A stretch of 64,000 bases of DNA from Sphingopyxis sp. (GCA_002733865.1 NVXM01000001.1:262206-326205), one strand, 5' to 3'. Counted from the stretch's first letter, positions 44,532 through 54,420 are shown. Numbers and translations: made by a program. Notes: generated by a model from the sequence alone, not told the origin.

Positions 44532-45484
44532 ATATCGACGAACTGAAGAGCCTGGCAGACAATATCCGCAGTCAAGTGGGCAAGGCGATCATCGGACAGG
44601 AAGAGATTGTCGACCATCTGCTGATCGCGCTCTTCTCGTCCGGCCATGTGCTGCTGGAAGGGCCGCCCGGCACGGCCAAGACCTTTCTGGCGCAATGTTT
44701 TGCGGCCACTCTGGGCCTGGATTTTGGCCGTATCCAGTTCACGCCAGACCTGATGCCCGGCGATATCATCGGCTCCAACCTGTTCAATTTCCAGACCAGC
44801 AGCTTCACCCTGACGCGCGGCCCGATCTTCTGCGATCTGCTGCTCGCTGATGAAATCAACCGGACGCCGCCAAAAACGCAGGCGGCGATGCTCGAGGCGA
44901 TGCAGGAACGGTCAGTCACGATCGATGGCGAGACCCATGCGCTGGGCTCTCGCTTCATGGTGGTCGCGACCCAGAATCCGATCGAGCAGCAGGGCGTCTA
45001 CCCTCTGCCCGAAGCCCAGCTCGACCGGTTCCTGTTCAAGCTGCTGATCGAATATCCCGATGCAGAGGAAGAGAAAAAGATCGTCAGCCAATATGGCCAG
45101 CGCAGCGGTGCGCCGCTGCCCGAGGACTTTGGCATAGCGCAACAGGTGGATGGCACCACGCTGACCGCCGCCACCGAGGTGGTGCGGTCGGTGAAGCTGG
45201 TCGACGACGTGGTCGATTATGTGGTCCGGCTGATCCGGGCGACGCGCGAAACCGCTGATCTCGAAAATGGAGCCAGCCCGCGCGCCGCGATCATGCTGGC
45301 CCATGCGGCGCGAGCGCGGGCGGCGATGTCCGGGCGCGACTATGTGATCCCCGATGATGTCAAGGCGCTGGCCCCGTCGGTGCTGCGTCACCGTACCATG
45401 CTCTCGCCTGCGGCAGAGATCGAAGGCCGGCAGATCGACAGCATCATCGCCGGACTGGTCGAGCGGACGGAAGCGCCGCGTTGA
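44528..45484 (+). CDS. MoxR-family AAA+ ATPase
   Basis: A 318-residue AAA+ ATPase thought to act as a chaperone in activation of protein complexes, often with von Willebrand A domain partners. Walker A GPPGTAKT is at about 45-52, Walker [10 protein letters not shown] near 115, and [12 protein letters not shown] is the sensor-1 region. It overlaps both neighbours by four bases. The DUF58 protein next to it is the likely partner. Confidence 0.93.
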   Translation: MNIDELKSLADNIRSQVGKAIIGQEEIVDHLLIALFSSGHVLLEGPPGTAKTFLAQCFAATLGLDFGRIQFTPDLMPGDIIGSNLFNFQTSSFTLTRGPIFCDLLLADEINRTPPKTQAAMLEAMQERSVTIDGETHALGSRFMVVATQNPIEQQGVYPLPEAQLDRFLFKLLIEYPDAEEEKKIVSQYGQRSGAPLPEDFGIAQQVDGTTLTAATEVVRSVKLVDDVVDYVVRLIRATRETADLENGASPRAAIMLAHAARARAAMSGRDYVIPDDVKALAPSVLRHRTMLSPAAEIEGRQIDSIIAGLVERTEAPR

Positions 45485-46803
45485 ATTTCTACCCGACGAC
45501 ACGGGCCATCTGGCTGATTGCGCTTGGCGCGCCGATTGCTGCTGTGCTGGCGGCGATCATCCCGTCGCTCTGGGCGATCGGGGCTGCCTGGGCGATGATG
45601 CTGATATTGCTGCTCCTGCTCGACGGGCTGGTCGCGGCCAAGGCGAACAGGGTGCAACTGGCGGTGGCGAAAAGCGCCGAAATCGGATCGCCCGTGAAAT
45701 TGGGTCTGGAGGCTGCGTTTTCCGGCAAGATCGCGCCGCGAGAAGTGTTCGGCACTCTTGGGCTGGACGAGCGGCTGGCGGAAACGGGCGCGGTCGATTT
45801 CTCGCTGGACCGCGGCATCACTGCCAATGGTGCTTTTTCAGGCCAGGCCACTATCGTACCGGTCCGGCGCGGGATTGGCGAAATCGGCAGATTGTGGCTG
45901 CGATGGAAAGGGCCGTTGGGCCTCGCCTGGCGGCAGACCCAGAAACAAAGCAAGCAGACCGTGGCGGTGATGCCGAATATTGCGGCGGTGCGCAGTCCGA
46001 CGGTGCAAATGTTCCTGCGCGACTCCCTGTTCGGCTTGCTCGCCCGCAAGTTTCGCGGCGAAGGCAGCGAGTTCGAAGCGCTGGCCGAATATCAGCCGGG
46101 CATGGACCGGCGCAGCATCCACTGGAAAGGGTCGGCGCGGCACAGCAAATTGCTGGCCAAGGAATATGAAACCGAGCGGAACAACCAGATCGTGTTCGCG
46201 CTGGATTGCGGTGCTGCCATGTGCGAGCCGATCGATGGCCTTCCGCGCATCGACCGGGCGGTGTCGGCGGCGCTGTTGACCGCCTATATCGCGCTCAAGG
46301 CAGGCGACCGCAGCAGTCTGTTCAGCTTCGCCGCCAAGCCGGAACTGTCGACTCCCTTCCTCTCTGGCAGCCGCAATTTTTTCGGCCTGCAGCGGGCAGC
46401 CGCGACCATCGATTACCGGCATCAGGAAAGCAATTACACTCTGGCGCTGTCGACCTTGCAGAGCCAGCTCCAGCGGCGCTCGCTGATCATCATTTTCACC
46501 GATTTCACCGATCCGACCGCAGCCGACCTGATGCTGGAAGCGGTTGGGCGGTTGATCGACAGGCATCTGGTGCTGTTCGTGGTGCTCGAGGACCGCGAGT
46601 TGACGGCGATTATCAATAAAGCGCCGACAAGCGCGGAAGATGTCGTGCGGGCAGTGACCGCCCAGAATTTGCTCGCTCAGAAAAAGCTCGTGGTGACCAG
46701 ACTCCGGCATATGGGCATTGATGTGATCGAGGGTGGGCATGAGGATGTCGGCACGCGCCTGATCAATTCCTATCTCAGCATAAAAAGGCGGGGCAGCTTG
46801 TGA
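45481..46803 (+). CDS. DUF58-domain protein
   Basis: A 440-residue protein with two membrane segments at the N-terminus (about 10-50), a beta-rich middle domain, and the DUF58 signature [22 protein letters not shown] near 215. The C-terminal part resembles a von Willebrand A domain whose metal-site motif is degenerate (ALDCGAAM). The start is a TTG overlapping the moxR stop as TTGA; nothing better is available. It is expected to be the MoxR substrate or adaptor. Confidence 0.88.
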   Translation: MNFYPTTRAIWLIALGAPIAAVLAAIIPSLWAIGAAWAMMLILLLLLDGLVAAKANRVQLAVAKSAEIGSPVKLGLEAAFSGKIAPREVFGTLGLDERLAETGAVDFSLDRGITANGAFSGQATIVPVRRGIGEIGRLWLRWKGPLGLAWRQTQKQSKQTVAVMPNIAAVRSPTVQMFLRDSLFGLLARKFRGEGSEFEALAEYQPGMDRRSIHWKGSARHSKLLAKEYETERNNQIVFALDCGAAMCEPIDGLPRIDRAVSAALLTAYIALKAGDRSSLFSFAAKPELSTPFLSGSRNFFGLQRAAATIDYRHQESNYTLALSTLQSQLQRRSLIIIFTDFTDPTAADLMLEAVGRLIDRHLVLFVVLEDRELTAIINKAPTSAEDVVRAVTAQNLLAQKKLVVTRLRHMGIDVIEGGHEDVGTRLINSYLSIKRRGSL

Positions 46804-47822
46804 GCACCGAACAGGCCCTGAGTGCAGCGGTGCTCCGCAGCGACCGCTTCCGGCTGGAACGGGAAGCGGACTGGATCCGGCTGGAAGAGATTGTCAGCAA
46901 AATCGAAAAGGGAAAGGCCAGACGGCTTTCCGACGATGATGTACTGGCCCTGCCGACGCTGTACCGGACGCTGCTGTCCAGTCTGTCGATCGCTCGGGAA
47001 AATTCGCTCGACGCCGGCCTGATCGACTATCTCGAAGGGCTGGCGCTGCGCTCTTATTTTCTGGTCTATGGCACCCAGACCAGCTTCGCACGCTGGCTTG
47101 GCAGTTTCTTCGGCGGGGGCTGGAGCCGGGCGGTGCGGGCAATCCAGTTTGATATCTGGATTGCGCTGTTCGTGATGATCGCGGGCACCGCGATCGGTTA
47201 TATCCTGGTCGCCGGCGACAGCGACTGGTTCTACGCACTGGTGCCGGGCAATTTCTCGGACGTCCGCGTACCGGGGGCCAGCGAAGAGGCCCTGCGCGGC
47301 ACGCTGTTCGGCGGGCAGCAGAAGGACGGGCTGGGCGTCTTTGCCGCTTTTCTGTTCAGCAATAATGCGCAGGTCGCGATTCTGGCTTTTGCGCTGGGCT
47401 TTGCCTTTGCGATTCCGAGCATATTGCTGCTGATTCACAACATGGCCCTGCTCGGCGCGATGCTCTGGGTGTTTGCGCAGCGCGGGCTGACGGTGGACTT
47501 TATCGCCTGGCTCTCGATTCATGGCACGACCGAATTGTTTGCGATTCTGCTCGCCGGTGCGGCTGGCGTCCATGTCGGCCGCTCGATCGCATTCCCGGGC
47601 ACTCGCTCGCATCTCAAGGCGGCCAGCGATGCCGGGAAACGCGCCGCTCTGGTGATGGCCGGAGTCATCATCATGCTGATTTGTGCCGGTCTTCTCGAGG
47701 GCTTTGCCCGGCAGCTGATCGACAATACCGCCGGTCGCTTTGGCGTCGGCGGCGCTATGCTGCTGCTGTGGCTGATCTATTTCATCGGCTTGGGCCGGGA
47801 CCGGCGGAGGCCAGGGGCATGA
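46800..47822 (+). CDS. Stage II sporulation protein M-like membrane protein
   Basis: A 340-residue protein. A cytosolic helical N-terminus (about 1-110) is followed by five or so membrane segments with the SpoIIM features FLFSNNAQVAILAFALG and GLTVDFIAWLSIHGTTELFAILL. This organism class does not form spores, so the name reflects only the family. GTG start overlaps the DUF58 stop (GTGA). SpoIIM-like genes regularly accompany MoxR, DUF58 and RDD genes. Confidence 0.87.
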   Translation: MSTEQALSAAVLRSDRFRLEREADWIRLEEIVSKIEKGKARRLSDDDVLALPTLYRTLLSSLSIARENSLDAGLIDYLEGLALRSYFLVYGTQTSFARWLGSFFGGGWSRAVRAIQFDIWIALFVMIAGTAIGYILVAGDSDWFYALVPGNFSDVRVPGASEEALRGTLFGGQQKDGLGVFAAFLFSNNAQVAILAFALGFAFAIPSILLLIHNMALLGAMLWVFAQRGLTVDFIAWLSIHGTTELFAILLAGAAGVHVGRSIAFPGTRSHLKAASDAGKRAALVMAGVIIMLICAGLLEGFARQLIDNTAGRFGVGGAMLLLWLIYFIGLGRDRRRPGA

Positions 47823-48766
47823 GCGACAGCAGAGCCGTTGAGCCATGGATCCGGCGATCCGCAAACCCCAAGCTTGACCGCATAATCGTCACGCCGGAAG
47901 GCGTCCCGCTGAACGTGACGGTGGCCGCAGCAGGTGCGCGGGCGGGTGCGCTGGCGCTCGATATCGTGATCATCATCGGACTGATCCTGCTGGCAACGCT
48001 GATCGGAGCCGCGCTGCTATGGGCATTTGGTCTTGCCTTCGACGGCGGACTGGAAAATGCCAGCGGCCCACTGCAATTTCTGGCGGTATTGTGGATCATT
48101 GCCGTCTTCCTGTTCCGCAACGCCTATTTTCTCTATTTCGAGCTGGGCGACCGGGCCGCGACATGGGGGAAACGCGCCATGGGCATAAGGGTCGCGGCGC
48201 GGGATGGCGGCCGGCTAACCGCCGAGGCGGTGATCGCGCGCAATATCGTGCGGGATGTCGAACTGTTCCTGCCGCTCGTATTCCTGACCTCTGGCGAGGC
48301 CAGCGGGACGATGACGGATATGACCGCATTGGCGGGATTTCTCTGGGTGCTGATGTTTCTGCTGTTTCCGCTGTTCAACCGTGACCGGCTGCGCGGCGGC
48401 GACGTAATCGCAGGCACATGGGTGATTCAGAATGTGAAGAAGAATTTGGGGGACATCGTTGCCCCGGCAGCATTGGAGGCCGGGACGGATGGTCGCGCAC
48501 CAGCCGGGCTTTATCAGTTCTCGGATCACGACTTGTCGGTCTACGGCGAATATGAGTTGCAGACCCTCGAAAATGTCCTGCGCAGCGACCAGGACGACGC
48601 GCTGCAAAGGGTCGCCGCGTCGATCTGCCAGAAAATTGGCTGGGAACCGGGGAGCGGTGACGAGCGAGCGTTTCTGGAAGCTTATTATACCGCGCTGCGC
48701 GCAAGGCTGGAACGCAGCATGAGATTCGGCAAGCGGCGCAAGGACAAGCACAGCGCCGAAGAATGA
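47819..48766 (+). CDS. RDD-family membrane protein
   Basis: A 315-residue protein. The RDD domain covers about residues 30-195: an Arg in AAGARAGALALDIVI, the pair of Asp around the first membrane segments, and TWGKRAMGIRVAARDGG. A cytosolic C-terminal helical part of about 110 residues (YGEYELQTLENVLRS...) extends beyond it. The start overlaps the preceding stop by ATGA. Role unknown; last gene of the six-gene operon. Confidence 0.85.
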   Translation: MSDSRAVEPWIRRSANPKLDRIIVTPEGVPLNVTVAAAGARAGALALDIVIIIGLILLATLIGAALLWAFGLAFDGGLENASGPLQFLAVLWIIAVFLFRNAYFLYFELGDRAATWGKRAMGIRVAARDGGRLTAEAVIARNIVRDVELFLPLVFLTSGEASGTMTDMTALAGFLWVLMFLLFPLFNRDRLRGGDVIAGTWVIQNVKKNLGDIVAPAALEAGTDGRAPAGLYQFSDHDLSVYGEYELQTLENVLRSDQDDALQRVAASICQKIGWEPGSGDERAFLEAYYTALRARLERSMRFGKRRKDKHSAEE

Positions 48767-48820
48767 GCGGCGGGATACCGAAGACCGGATAACGGCGATC
48801 CCTGCTTGCCGTAGCGTCAC

Positions 48821-48842
48821 CTTAATTGCTCGGTTAATTGCT
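48821..48842. promoter_or_regulatory. Candidate operator with direct repeat, shared with 27902-27923
   Basis: CTTAATTGCTCGGTTAA lies about 60-80 bases before the acyl-CoA dehydrogenase gene at 48900. It includes the direct repeat TTAATTGCT (48822-48830 and 48834-48842), 12 bases apart, and matches 14 of 17 positions of the motif upstream of the other acyl-CoA dehydrogenase at 27829. Confidence 0.4.
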
Positions 48843-48869
48843 TGTTTCCGGCGGTTTTCAGCCTATAGT
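48842..48869 (+). promoter_or_regulatory. Possible sigma70-type promoter of the paired acyl-CoA dehydrogenases
   Basis: TTGTTT (48842-48847) and TATAGT (48864-48869) are separated by 16 bases, 30 bases before the start codon. The motif at 48821-48842 abuts the -35 box, which suits regulation from there. Confidence 0.4.
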
Positions 48870-48899
48870 CCGGCCAAATTCTGATCAAGGAGTGCCATC

Positions 48900-50096
48900 A
48901 TGAATCTGGAATTCACCGAAGAAGAAAAGGCCTTTCGCGCCGAAGTGCGTGAATTTATTGACAATAATTATCCGGAAAATATCGGCACACGCGGTGTGCA
49001 GGACGAGATGAGCCGCGAGGACATGCTCGCCTGGCACAAGATTCTCGGCAAGAAGGGCTGGTCGGTTCCGGCCTGGCCAAAGGAATATGGCGGCACCGAC
49101 TGGACGCCGACGCAGCGCTATATCTGGTCGGAAGAAAATGCCCGGAAAAACACCGTGATGCCGCTGCCTTTCGGCGTCGCAATGGTCGGTCCGGTGATCT
49201 ACACCTTCGGCAATGAAGAACAGAAAGCGCAGCATCTGCCCGGCATCCGCTCGGGCGACGTATGGTGGTGCCAGGGCTATTCCGAACCGGGTGCCGGCTC
49301 GGATCTCGCCTCGCTGAAGACCACCGCAGTACGCGATGGCGATGACTATATTATCAACGGGCAGAAAACCTGGACGACGCTGGCTCAGCACGCCGACTGG
49401 GGTTTCTTCCTCTGCCGCACCGATCCCGATGCGCCAAAGCCGCAGATGGGCATCAGCTTCATTCTGGTCGACATGAACACGCCCGGCATCGAAGTCCGCC
49501 CGATCAAGCTGATCGACGGTGGCTATGAGGTCAACGAAGTGTGGCTGACCGATGTCCGCGTCCCCGCGACCAACCTGATCGGCGAAGAGAATAAGGGCTG
49601 GACCTATGCGAAGTTCCTGCTCGCGCACGAACGCTCCGGCATTGCCGGTGTCGCGCGCTCCAAGCGCGGCGTCGAACAGCTGAAGGAAATCGCTGCCTCG
49701 GAAATGCTCGATGGCAAGCCGCTGATCGAGGATATGGGCTTTGCTACCAAGATCAGCCAGCTGGAGATTGATCTCTCGGCGCTGGAAATTACCGAACTCA
49801 GGACGCTGGCGGGTGAACAGGCGGGCAAGGGCCCGGGGCCGGAAAGCTCGCTACTCAAGGTCAAGGGCACCGAGATCCAGCAGCGGCTTACCGAGCTGAC
49901 GCTGGAAGCGGTCGGCTATTATGGCGCGCCCGATTTCCGCAGCTTCCCGGACGACGGGTCGAATGACTTCCCGATCGGGCCGGACTATGCCCATCATGCG
50001 GCACCGACCTATTTCAACATGCGCAAGACGTCGATCTACGGCGGGTCCAACGAGATCCAGCGCAATATCATCACCAAAATGATCCTCGGCCTTTAA
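48900..50096 (+). CDS. Acyl-CoA dehydrogenase, catalytic-type subunit of a pair
   Basis: A 398-residue FAD enzyme. The FAD/substrate motif is GYSEPGAGSDLASLKTTA, W-T-T-x-A-Q-H-A-D is typical, and the end is SIYGGSNEIQRNIIT. The medium-chain-type catalytic Glu is absent (Gly), but AHERSGIAG carries a Glu at the alternative position. The sequence resembles FadE26-like subunits of heteromeric dehydrogenases that act on steroid side chains or alicyclic acids. AAGGAG precedes the ATG. The second subunit follows 24 bases later. Confidence 0.9.
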   Translation: MNLEFTEEEKAFRAEVREFIDNNYPENIGTRGVQDEMSREDMLAWHKILGKKGWSVPAWPKEYGGTDWTPTQRYIWSEENARKNTVMPLPFGVAMVGPVIYTFGNEEQKAQHLPGIRSGDVWWCQGYSEPGAGSDLASLKTTAVRDGDDYIINGQKTWTTLAQHADWGFFLCRTDPDAPKPQMGISFILVDMNTPGIEVRPIKLIDGGYEVNEVWLTDVRVPATNLIGEENKGWTYAKFLLAHERSGIAGVARSKRGVEQLKEIAASEMLDGKPLIEDMGFATKISQLEIDLSALEITELRTLAGEQAGKGPGPESSLLKVKGTEIQQRLTELTLEAVGYYGAPDFRSFPDDGSNDFPIGPDYAHHAAPTYFNMRKTSIYGGSNEIQRNIITKMILGL

Positions 50097-50120
50097 GCGG
50101 ACCGGGACAGGGGAACCAAT

Positions 50121-51254
50121 ATGGATTTCGATTTTACCGACGAACAGAATATGGTGCGCGACGGCATTTCGCGCCTGATCCGGGAACAATATGACTGGGA
50201 CACGCGGCGCAGCGTCGTCGAAAGCGAGTCCGGCTGGCGGCCCGAGCTTTGGTCGCAGCTCGCCGAGCTCGGCATGCTGGCCGCGCCGTTTCCGGAAGAA
50301 GATGGCGGCTTTGGCGGCGCGACCGAAGCGATGATCATCATGGAAGAATTCGGCAAGGGCCTTGCGGTCGAGCCGTTTATCCCCAGCGTGGTCTGCGCCG
50401 GCGGCTTTCTGAAACATGGCGGCAGCGCCGCGCAACGCGAGGAATATATCGGCGGAATCATTTCCGGCGAGATGGTCTTTGCTTTCGCCTATGCTGAACC
50501 GCGTGGCCGCTACGATCTGGCCAATCTCGAAACCACGGCCAAGGCCGATGGTAGTGATTATGTCCTGAACGGCCACAAGGCAGTCGTGATCGGCGCGCCC
50601 TGGGCGACGCATTTTGTCGTCACGGCCCGGACATCCGGTAGCCAGACGGACCGCGACGGCGTTTCTGTCTTCATCGTGGCGAAAGATGCCCAGGGCGTCA
50701 GCACGCGCGATTATGCCACGGTCGATGGCCGCCGCGCGTCGGAAGTCTATTTCGAAAATGTAAAAGTTTCCGGCGATGCCCTGATTGGCGACGCGGGGGC
50801 GAGCCTGCCGCTGATCGAGAAAGTGGTCGATGAAGCCACCGCCGCAGTCTGCGCTGAAGCGGTTGGCGCGATGAAGGTGACCAACGAAACCACGCTCGAC
50901 TATTCGCGCCAGCGCAAGCAGTTCGGCGTGCCGATCGGCTCGTTTCAGGTGCTGCAGCACCGGATGGCGGACATGCTGATGGAATATGAGCAGTCGGTTT
51001 CGATGTGCTATCTCGCGACGATCAAGCTCGACGAGGATGAAGTCACGCGCAAGAAGAATGTCTCCGCTGCCAAGGTCCGCATCGGTCAGGCCGGCCGGTT
51101 CATCGGCCAGTCGGCGATCCAGACGCATGGCGGGATGGGCATGACCGACGAGCTTGCGGTGGGCAGCTATTTCAAGCGGCTGTCGATTATCGAAAGCGAA
51201 TTCGGCAGCGTCGACCATCATATGCGTCGGCATATTGCGCTGACGGCGGCCTAG
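50121..51254 (+). CDS. Acyl-CoA dehydrogenase, partner subunit
   Basis: A 377-residue acyl-CoA dehydrogenase homologue. The N-terminal helices and DGGFGGATEAMIIMEEFGKGL are typical; the FAD motif is shifted to AYAEPRGRYDLANLETTA. Neither position known for the catalytic Glu holds a clear Glu in a proper context (VVDEATAAV; the C-terminal end ESEFGSVDHHM lacks Y-E-G), so this may be the non-catalytic half of an alpha2beta2 enzyme with the previous gene. A terminator at 51378 ends the operon. Confidence 0.88.
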   Translation: MDFDFTDEQNMVRDGISRLIREQYDWDTRRSVVESESGWRPELWSQLAELGMLAAPFPEEDGGFGGATEAMIIMEEFGKGLAVEPFIPSVVCAGGFLKHGGSAAQREEYIGGIISGEMVFAFAYAEPRGRYDLANLETTAKADGSDYVLNGHKAVVIGAPWATHFVVTARTSGSQTDRDGVSVFIVAKDAQGVSTRDYATVDGRRASEVYFENVKVSGDALIGDAGASLPLIEKVVDEATAAVCAEAVGAMKVTNETTLDYSRQRKQFGVPIGSFQVLQHRMADMLMEYEQSVSMCYLATIKLDEDEVTRKKNVSAAKVRIGQAGRFIGQSAIQTHGGMGMTDELAVGSYFKRLSIIESEFGSVDHHMRRHIALTAA

Positions 51255-51266
51255 CCGGATACAGAC

Positions 51267-51345
51267 CCGTTCGTCCTGAGCCTGTCGAGGACGAACTCGG
51301 CGCAGAGTCCGTTCCAAGGTGCTTCGACAAGCTCAGCACGAACGG
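51267..51345. repeat. Palindromic intergenic repeat, family A copy 2
   Basis: CCGTTCGTCCTGAGCCTGTC on the left and GACAAGCTCAGCACGAACGG on the right pair with each other and match copy 1 at 17384-17452. The left half contains an additional nested inverted repeat (GTTCGTCC and GGACGAAC). Confidence 0.8.
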
Positions 51346-51377
51346 ATTTAGTCCGCCTATGTTTAACCCTATCAATT

Positions 51378-51413
51378 AAGGGGATAGAGCCTGTCTGGCT
51401 CTGTCCCCTTTTT
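51378..51413 (+). terminator. Strong intrinsic terminator after the acyl-CoA dehydrogenase pair
   Basis: The arms AAGGGGATAGAGCC and GGCTCTGTCCCCTT form a 14-pair stem with one T-G wobble around the loop TGTCT, followed directly by TTT in continuation of the T-rich end. Confidence 0.88.
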
Positions 51414-51450
51414 CACGCTACGCCGTCTTCATCCTTTGGAGAGGGTGTAG

Positions 51451-52752
51451 ATGAACATGAAATCCGGGTCGGCCGCTGGCGGCGTCTATCGTTATTATGT
51501 GCTGGTCATGCTGATGCTGACCTTCATGTTCAATATCGCCGACCGGCTGGTGATGTCGATCCTGATCGAGGACATCAAGGCGGATTTTGTGCTCAGCGAT
51601 ACGCAAATCGGGCTGCTTGCCGGGACCGCTTTCACCTTTTTCTATCTGATACTGGGGATCCCTGCCGGCCGGCTGGCTGATCGCACCAATCGCAAGACCA
51701 TGGTTGCCGTCTCTCTGGCCCTGTGGAGTCTGATGTCGGCCTTATGCGGCGCGGCGCTGGGCTTCTGGACTCTGCTGCTCGCCCGGCTTGGGGTTGGCGT
51801 CGGCGAGGCAGGCGGCGGGCCGCCTTCGGCGTCGATCATCACCGATTATTTTGCGCCGCATGAACTGTCGCGAGCGATGGGCATATTTGCTGCGGGGGCC
51901 GTGCTCGGTCCCGTGCTCGGTTATATTGCAGGAGGGTTGATCGCAGAAGCCTATGGCTGGCGCTGGACGTTCGTGAGTCTGGGGCTGCCCGGGATATTGC
52001 TGGGCATTCTGCTCTATTTCACGGTCCTCGAGCCCCAGCGCGGGCGCTTCTACACGCAGAAGAGCGCAGTAGCGGTTTCCGACAAGCAGCAGCCATTCAT
52101 GACCACCATGCGGTCTTTGTGGGCGAACAGCGTCTTCGTGCGCGTGGTCATCGCCAACAGCTTTACCAATATGCCAGCCTATGCCTTCGCCATATGGCTT
52201 GCGCCGATGCTGATCCGCAATTTTGATCTGACGTCGGGAGAGGCAGGCGTGTATCTCGGTGCCATGCTGTTTTTCGGCGGCGTGCCGGCAATGATATTGG
52301 GAGGCTATCTTGCGGACTTTCTCGCCCGCAAAAATCCAAGATGGCGTCCATGGTATTGCGGGGTGGCGGTGTTTCTGACCATGCCCTTCTGGATCCTGTG
52401 TCTGTTGACGACCAGTCTGGAAGTGACGCTTGGCCTGTATATCTGTGGCTATGTTCTACTGGTATCGACGCAGGGCGCAGCCATATCCATGGTACAGGCG
52501 GCCGTGTTGCCGACCGAACGCGGCACCGCCTCCTCGATCAGCAGCCTGGCGATCACTCTGCTCGGTTACGGCATCGGCCCGGCGCTGATCGGATTGATGA
52601 GCGACAATTGGGCAGATGCTTATGGCAGCCTTTCGCTCAATTATGCGGTCATCGCGACCGTTTTTGTCAGTCTGTTGCTGGCAACAATATTGTTCTGGTG
52701 GACCGGCAAGGCGGTGAAGGAAGAGTTCGAACCTTCGCTGGCTTCCACCTGA
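51451..52752 (+). CDS. MFS transporter (spinster-like)
   Basis: A 433-residue inner-membrane carrier with twelve hydrophobic segments. The MFS loop motif is GRLADRTNRKTMV, and the IADRLVMSILIEDIKADF start plus GVGVGEAGGGPPS are common to the spinster-like group frequent in sphingomonads. The substrate is unknown; given the neighbours it may import the organic acid or lipid degraded here. GGAGAGG lies seven bases upstream of the ATG. Confidence 0.88.
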   Translation: MNMKSGSAAGGVYRYYVLVMLMLTFMFNIADRLVMSILIEDIKADFVLSDTQIGLLAGTAFTFFYLILGIPAGRLADRTNRKTMVAVSLALWSLMSALCGAALGFWTLLLARLGVGVGEAGGGPPSASIITDYFAPHELSRAMGIFAAGAVLGPVLGYIAGGLIAEAYGWRWTFVSLGLPGILLGILLYFTVLEPQRGRFYTQKSAVAVSDKQQPFMTTMRSLWANSVFVRVVIANSFTNMPAYAFAIWLAPMLIRNFDLTSGEAGVYLGAMLFFGGVPAMILGGYLADFLARKNPRWRPWYCGVAVFLTMPFWILCLLTTSLEVTLGLYICGYVLLVSTQGAAISMVQAAVLPTERGTASSISSLAITLLGYGIGPALIGLMSDNWADAYGSLSLNYAVIATVFVSLLLATILFWWTGKAVKEEFEPSLAST

Positions 52753-52753
52753 G

Positions 52754-53494
52754 TCAAAGCAGCAAGCCGCCATCGGCAATGATTGTCTGGCCGGCAATAT
52801 AGCCCGCCAGGGGAGAGGCCAGAAACAGCGAGAGGCCCGCCATATCGTCGGGATCGCCGATGCGGCCCAGCGGGATCGAGCGGATTGTGGCATCCCGGCG
52901 CTTGGGATTGTCAGTGGTCACCTTGGTCATCTTGGTCGCGATCAGGCCGGGGGCGATACCGTTGACCCTTATACCGTCGGGCGCCCATGCCTTGCCGAGG
53001 GTCCGGGTCAGCCCGGCCGCGCCTGCCTTGGAGGCATTATAGCCGGGATTGCCGACGGTGGCATGGAAGGCGGCAGTCGAACTGACGATGATCAGCGAGC
53101 CCTTCGCCTCTTTCAGCAAATCGTAAAATTCCCCGGCGCAGGTCATCAGGCTGTTGAGATTGACCTGGACCACTTTGGCAAAATTTTGGGGCTCGAATTC
53201 GGCGCGCTTGTACAGCACCATGCCCTGCGAGCAGATCAATATGTCCAGCCTGGTGAATTTCTGCCGCAGCACGGCGATCGCGCTATCATCTGCGGCATCG
53301 AGCTGATGATAGGTCAGGCCGTCGAGATCGGATCCGTCCGCCTTGTCATATTGCGCTTCGCTGTCGCGGGTGCCGGTGACATGCACATCCGCGCCGCAGC
53401 CGCGGAAAGCTTGAGCGGTAGCATTGCCGATGCCGCTTGAACCACCGATGATGCAGACGGTTTTGCCGGTAAAGTCGAGGGATGTGTCGATCAT
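52754..53494 (-). CDS. Short-chain dehydrogenase/reductase (SDR)
   Basis: A 246-residue classical SDR. The cofactor motif is GGSSGIG near residue 18, the catalytic Tyr-x-x-x-Lys is YNASK with Ser in IVSSTAA, and the usual NAG motif is altered to CSQG. The C-terminal IAGQTIIADGG is regular. It should interconvert a secondary alcohol and ketone with NAD(P). AGGAG lies upstream of the start. It is divergent from the next SDR gene. Confidence 0.88.
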   Translation of the reverse strand: MIDTSLDFTGKTVCIIGGSSGIGNATAQAFRGCGADVHVTGTRDSEAQYDKADGSDLDGLTYHQLDAADDSAIAVLRQKFTRLDILICSQGMVLYKRAEFEPQNFAKVVQVNLNSLMTCAGEFYDLLKEAKGSLIIVSSTAAFHATVGNPGYNASKAGAAGLTRTLGKAWAPDGIRVNGIAPGLIATKMTKVTTDNPKRRDATIRSIPLGRIGDPDDMAGLSLFLASPLAGYIAGQTIIADGGLLL

Positions 53495-53578
53495 ATTCTT
53501 CTCCTATGCAATTGACTATTGGCCGAGCATTTGCTGTTCGTCTAGACCCGCCGGCACATTGACATCGCATGGAGCAAC

Positions 53579-54352
53579 ATGATGGACATTTTCTTTTCCC
53601 TAGCTGGCCGTACGGCGCTGATCGCAGGCGCCTCTTCCGGTTTCGGCGCCCGTTTTTCGGAGTTGTTCGCGGCGGCTGGCGCGCGCGTCGTCCTCGGTGC
53701 GCGGCGCACCGATCGCACGGCAGAGCTGGCGGAAAAGATCAATGGCGCTGGCGGAGAGGCGCTGGCGGTGCCGCTCGATGTGACCGACGAAGCCTCGATT
53801 ATCGCGGCCTATGACGCAGCAGAGGACAAATTCGGCACGGTCGATACGATCGTTGCCAATGCCGGTGTTTCAGTTGCCGGTCGATCGACCGATGTCCCGG
53901 CGGACCGGTTGCAGACGTTGCTCGATACCAATTTCAAGGGTGTTTATCTCGTCGCGCGCGAGGGCGCGAAACGACTGATCGCCTCGGGCAGTCGTGAAAA
54001 GGAAAATGGCCGGATCGTGATCATCGGCTCGATCACCTCGCGTCTGACCGGCGAAGGCGACAGCGCCTATGCTGCGAGCAAGGCCGGGGTGACTCATCTG
54101 AGCCGCAATCTGGCGCGCGAATGGGTACGGCAGGGCGTGAACGTCAATACCATCCATCCCGGCTATATTCCGACCGAAATTCAGGGTGACTGGTATCAGA
54201 CCCCCGGCGGAGAAGCGCAAATCGCCGGTTTCCATCGCCGTCGGTTGCAGGACATCGAATCGCTCGATCCGATGATGCTCTATTTTGCGTCCGATGCGTC
54301 GCGGATGGTGACCGGATCGGATATTATCGTGGACGACGGCCAGTCTCTCTGA
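53579..54352 (+). CDS. Short-chain dehydrogenase/reductase (SDR)
   Basis: A 257-residue classical SDR: cofactor loop GASSGFG, NAG in IVANAGVSVAG, Ser in IIGSITS and YAASK as the active Tyr and Lys, ending in IIVDDGQSL. There are two consecutive ATG codons (53579 and 53582); GGAG lies four or seven bases upstream, so the second may be the true start. It is co-directional with the following MFS gene, 68 bases apart, and may be part of the same pathway. Confidence 0.88.
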   Translation: MMDIFFSLAGRTALIAGASSGFGARFSELFAAAGARVVLGARRTDRTAELAEKINGAGGEALAVPLDVTDEASIIAAYDAAEDKFGTVDTIVANAGVSVAGRSTDVPADRLQTLLDTNFKGVYLVAREGAKRLIASGSREKENGRIVIIGSITSRLTGEGDSAYAASKAGVTHLSRNLAREWVRQGVNVNTIHPGYIPTEIQGDWYQTPGGEAQIAGFHRRRLQDIESLDPMMLYFASDASRMVTGSDIIVDDGQSL

Positions 54353-54420
54353 CGGCCGGGTGAGCGGCCCTAACTAAACAAAGGGTGCCGGGGCAAAAAT
54401 AAACCTGTCATAGCCTGCAT

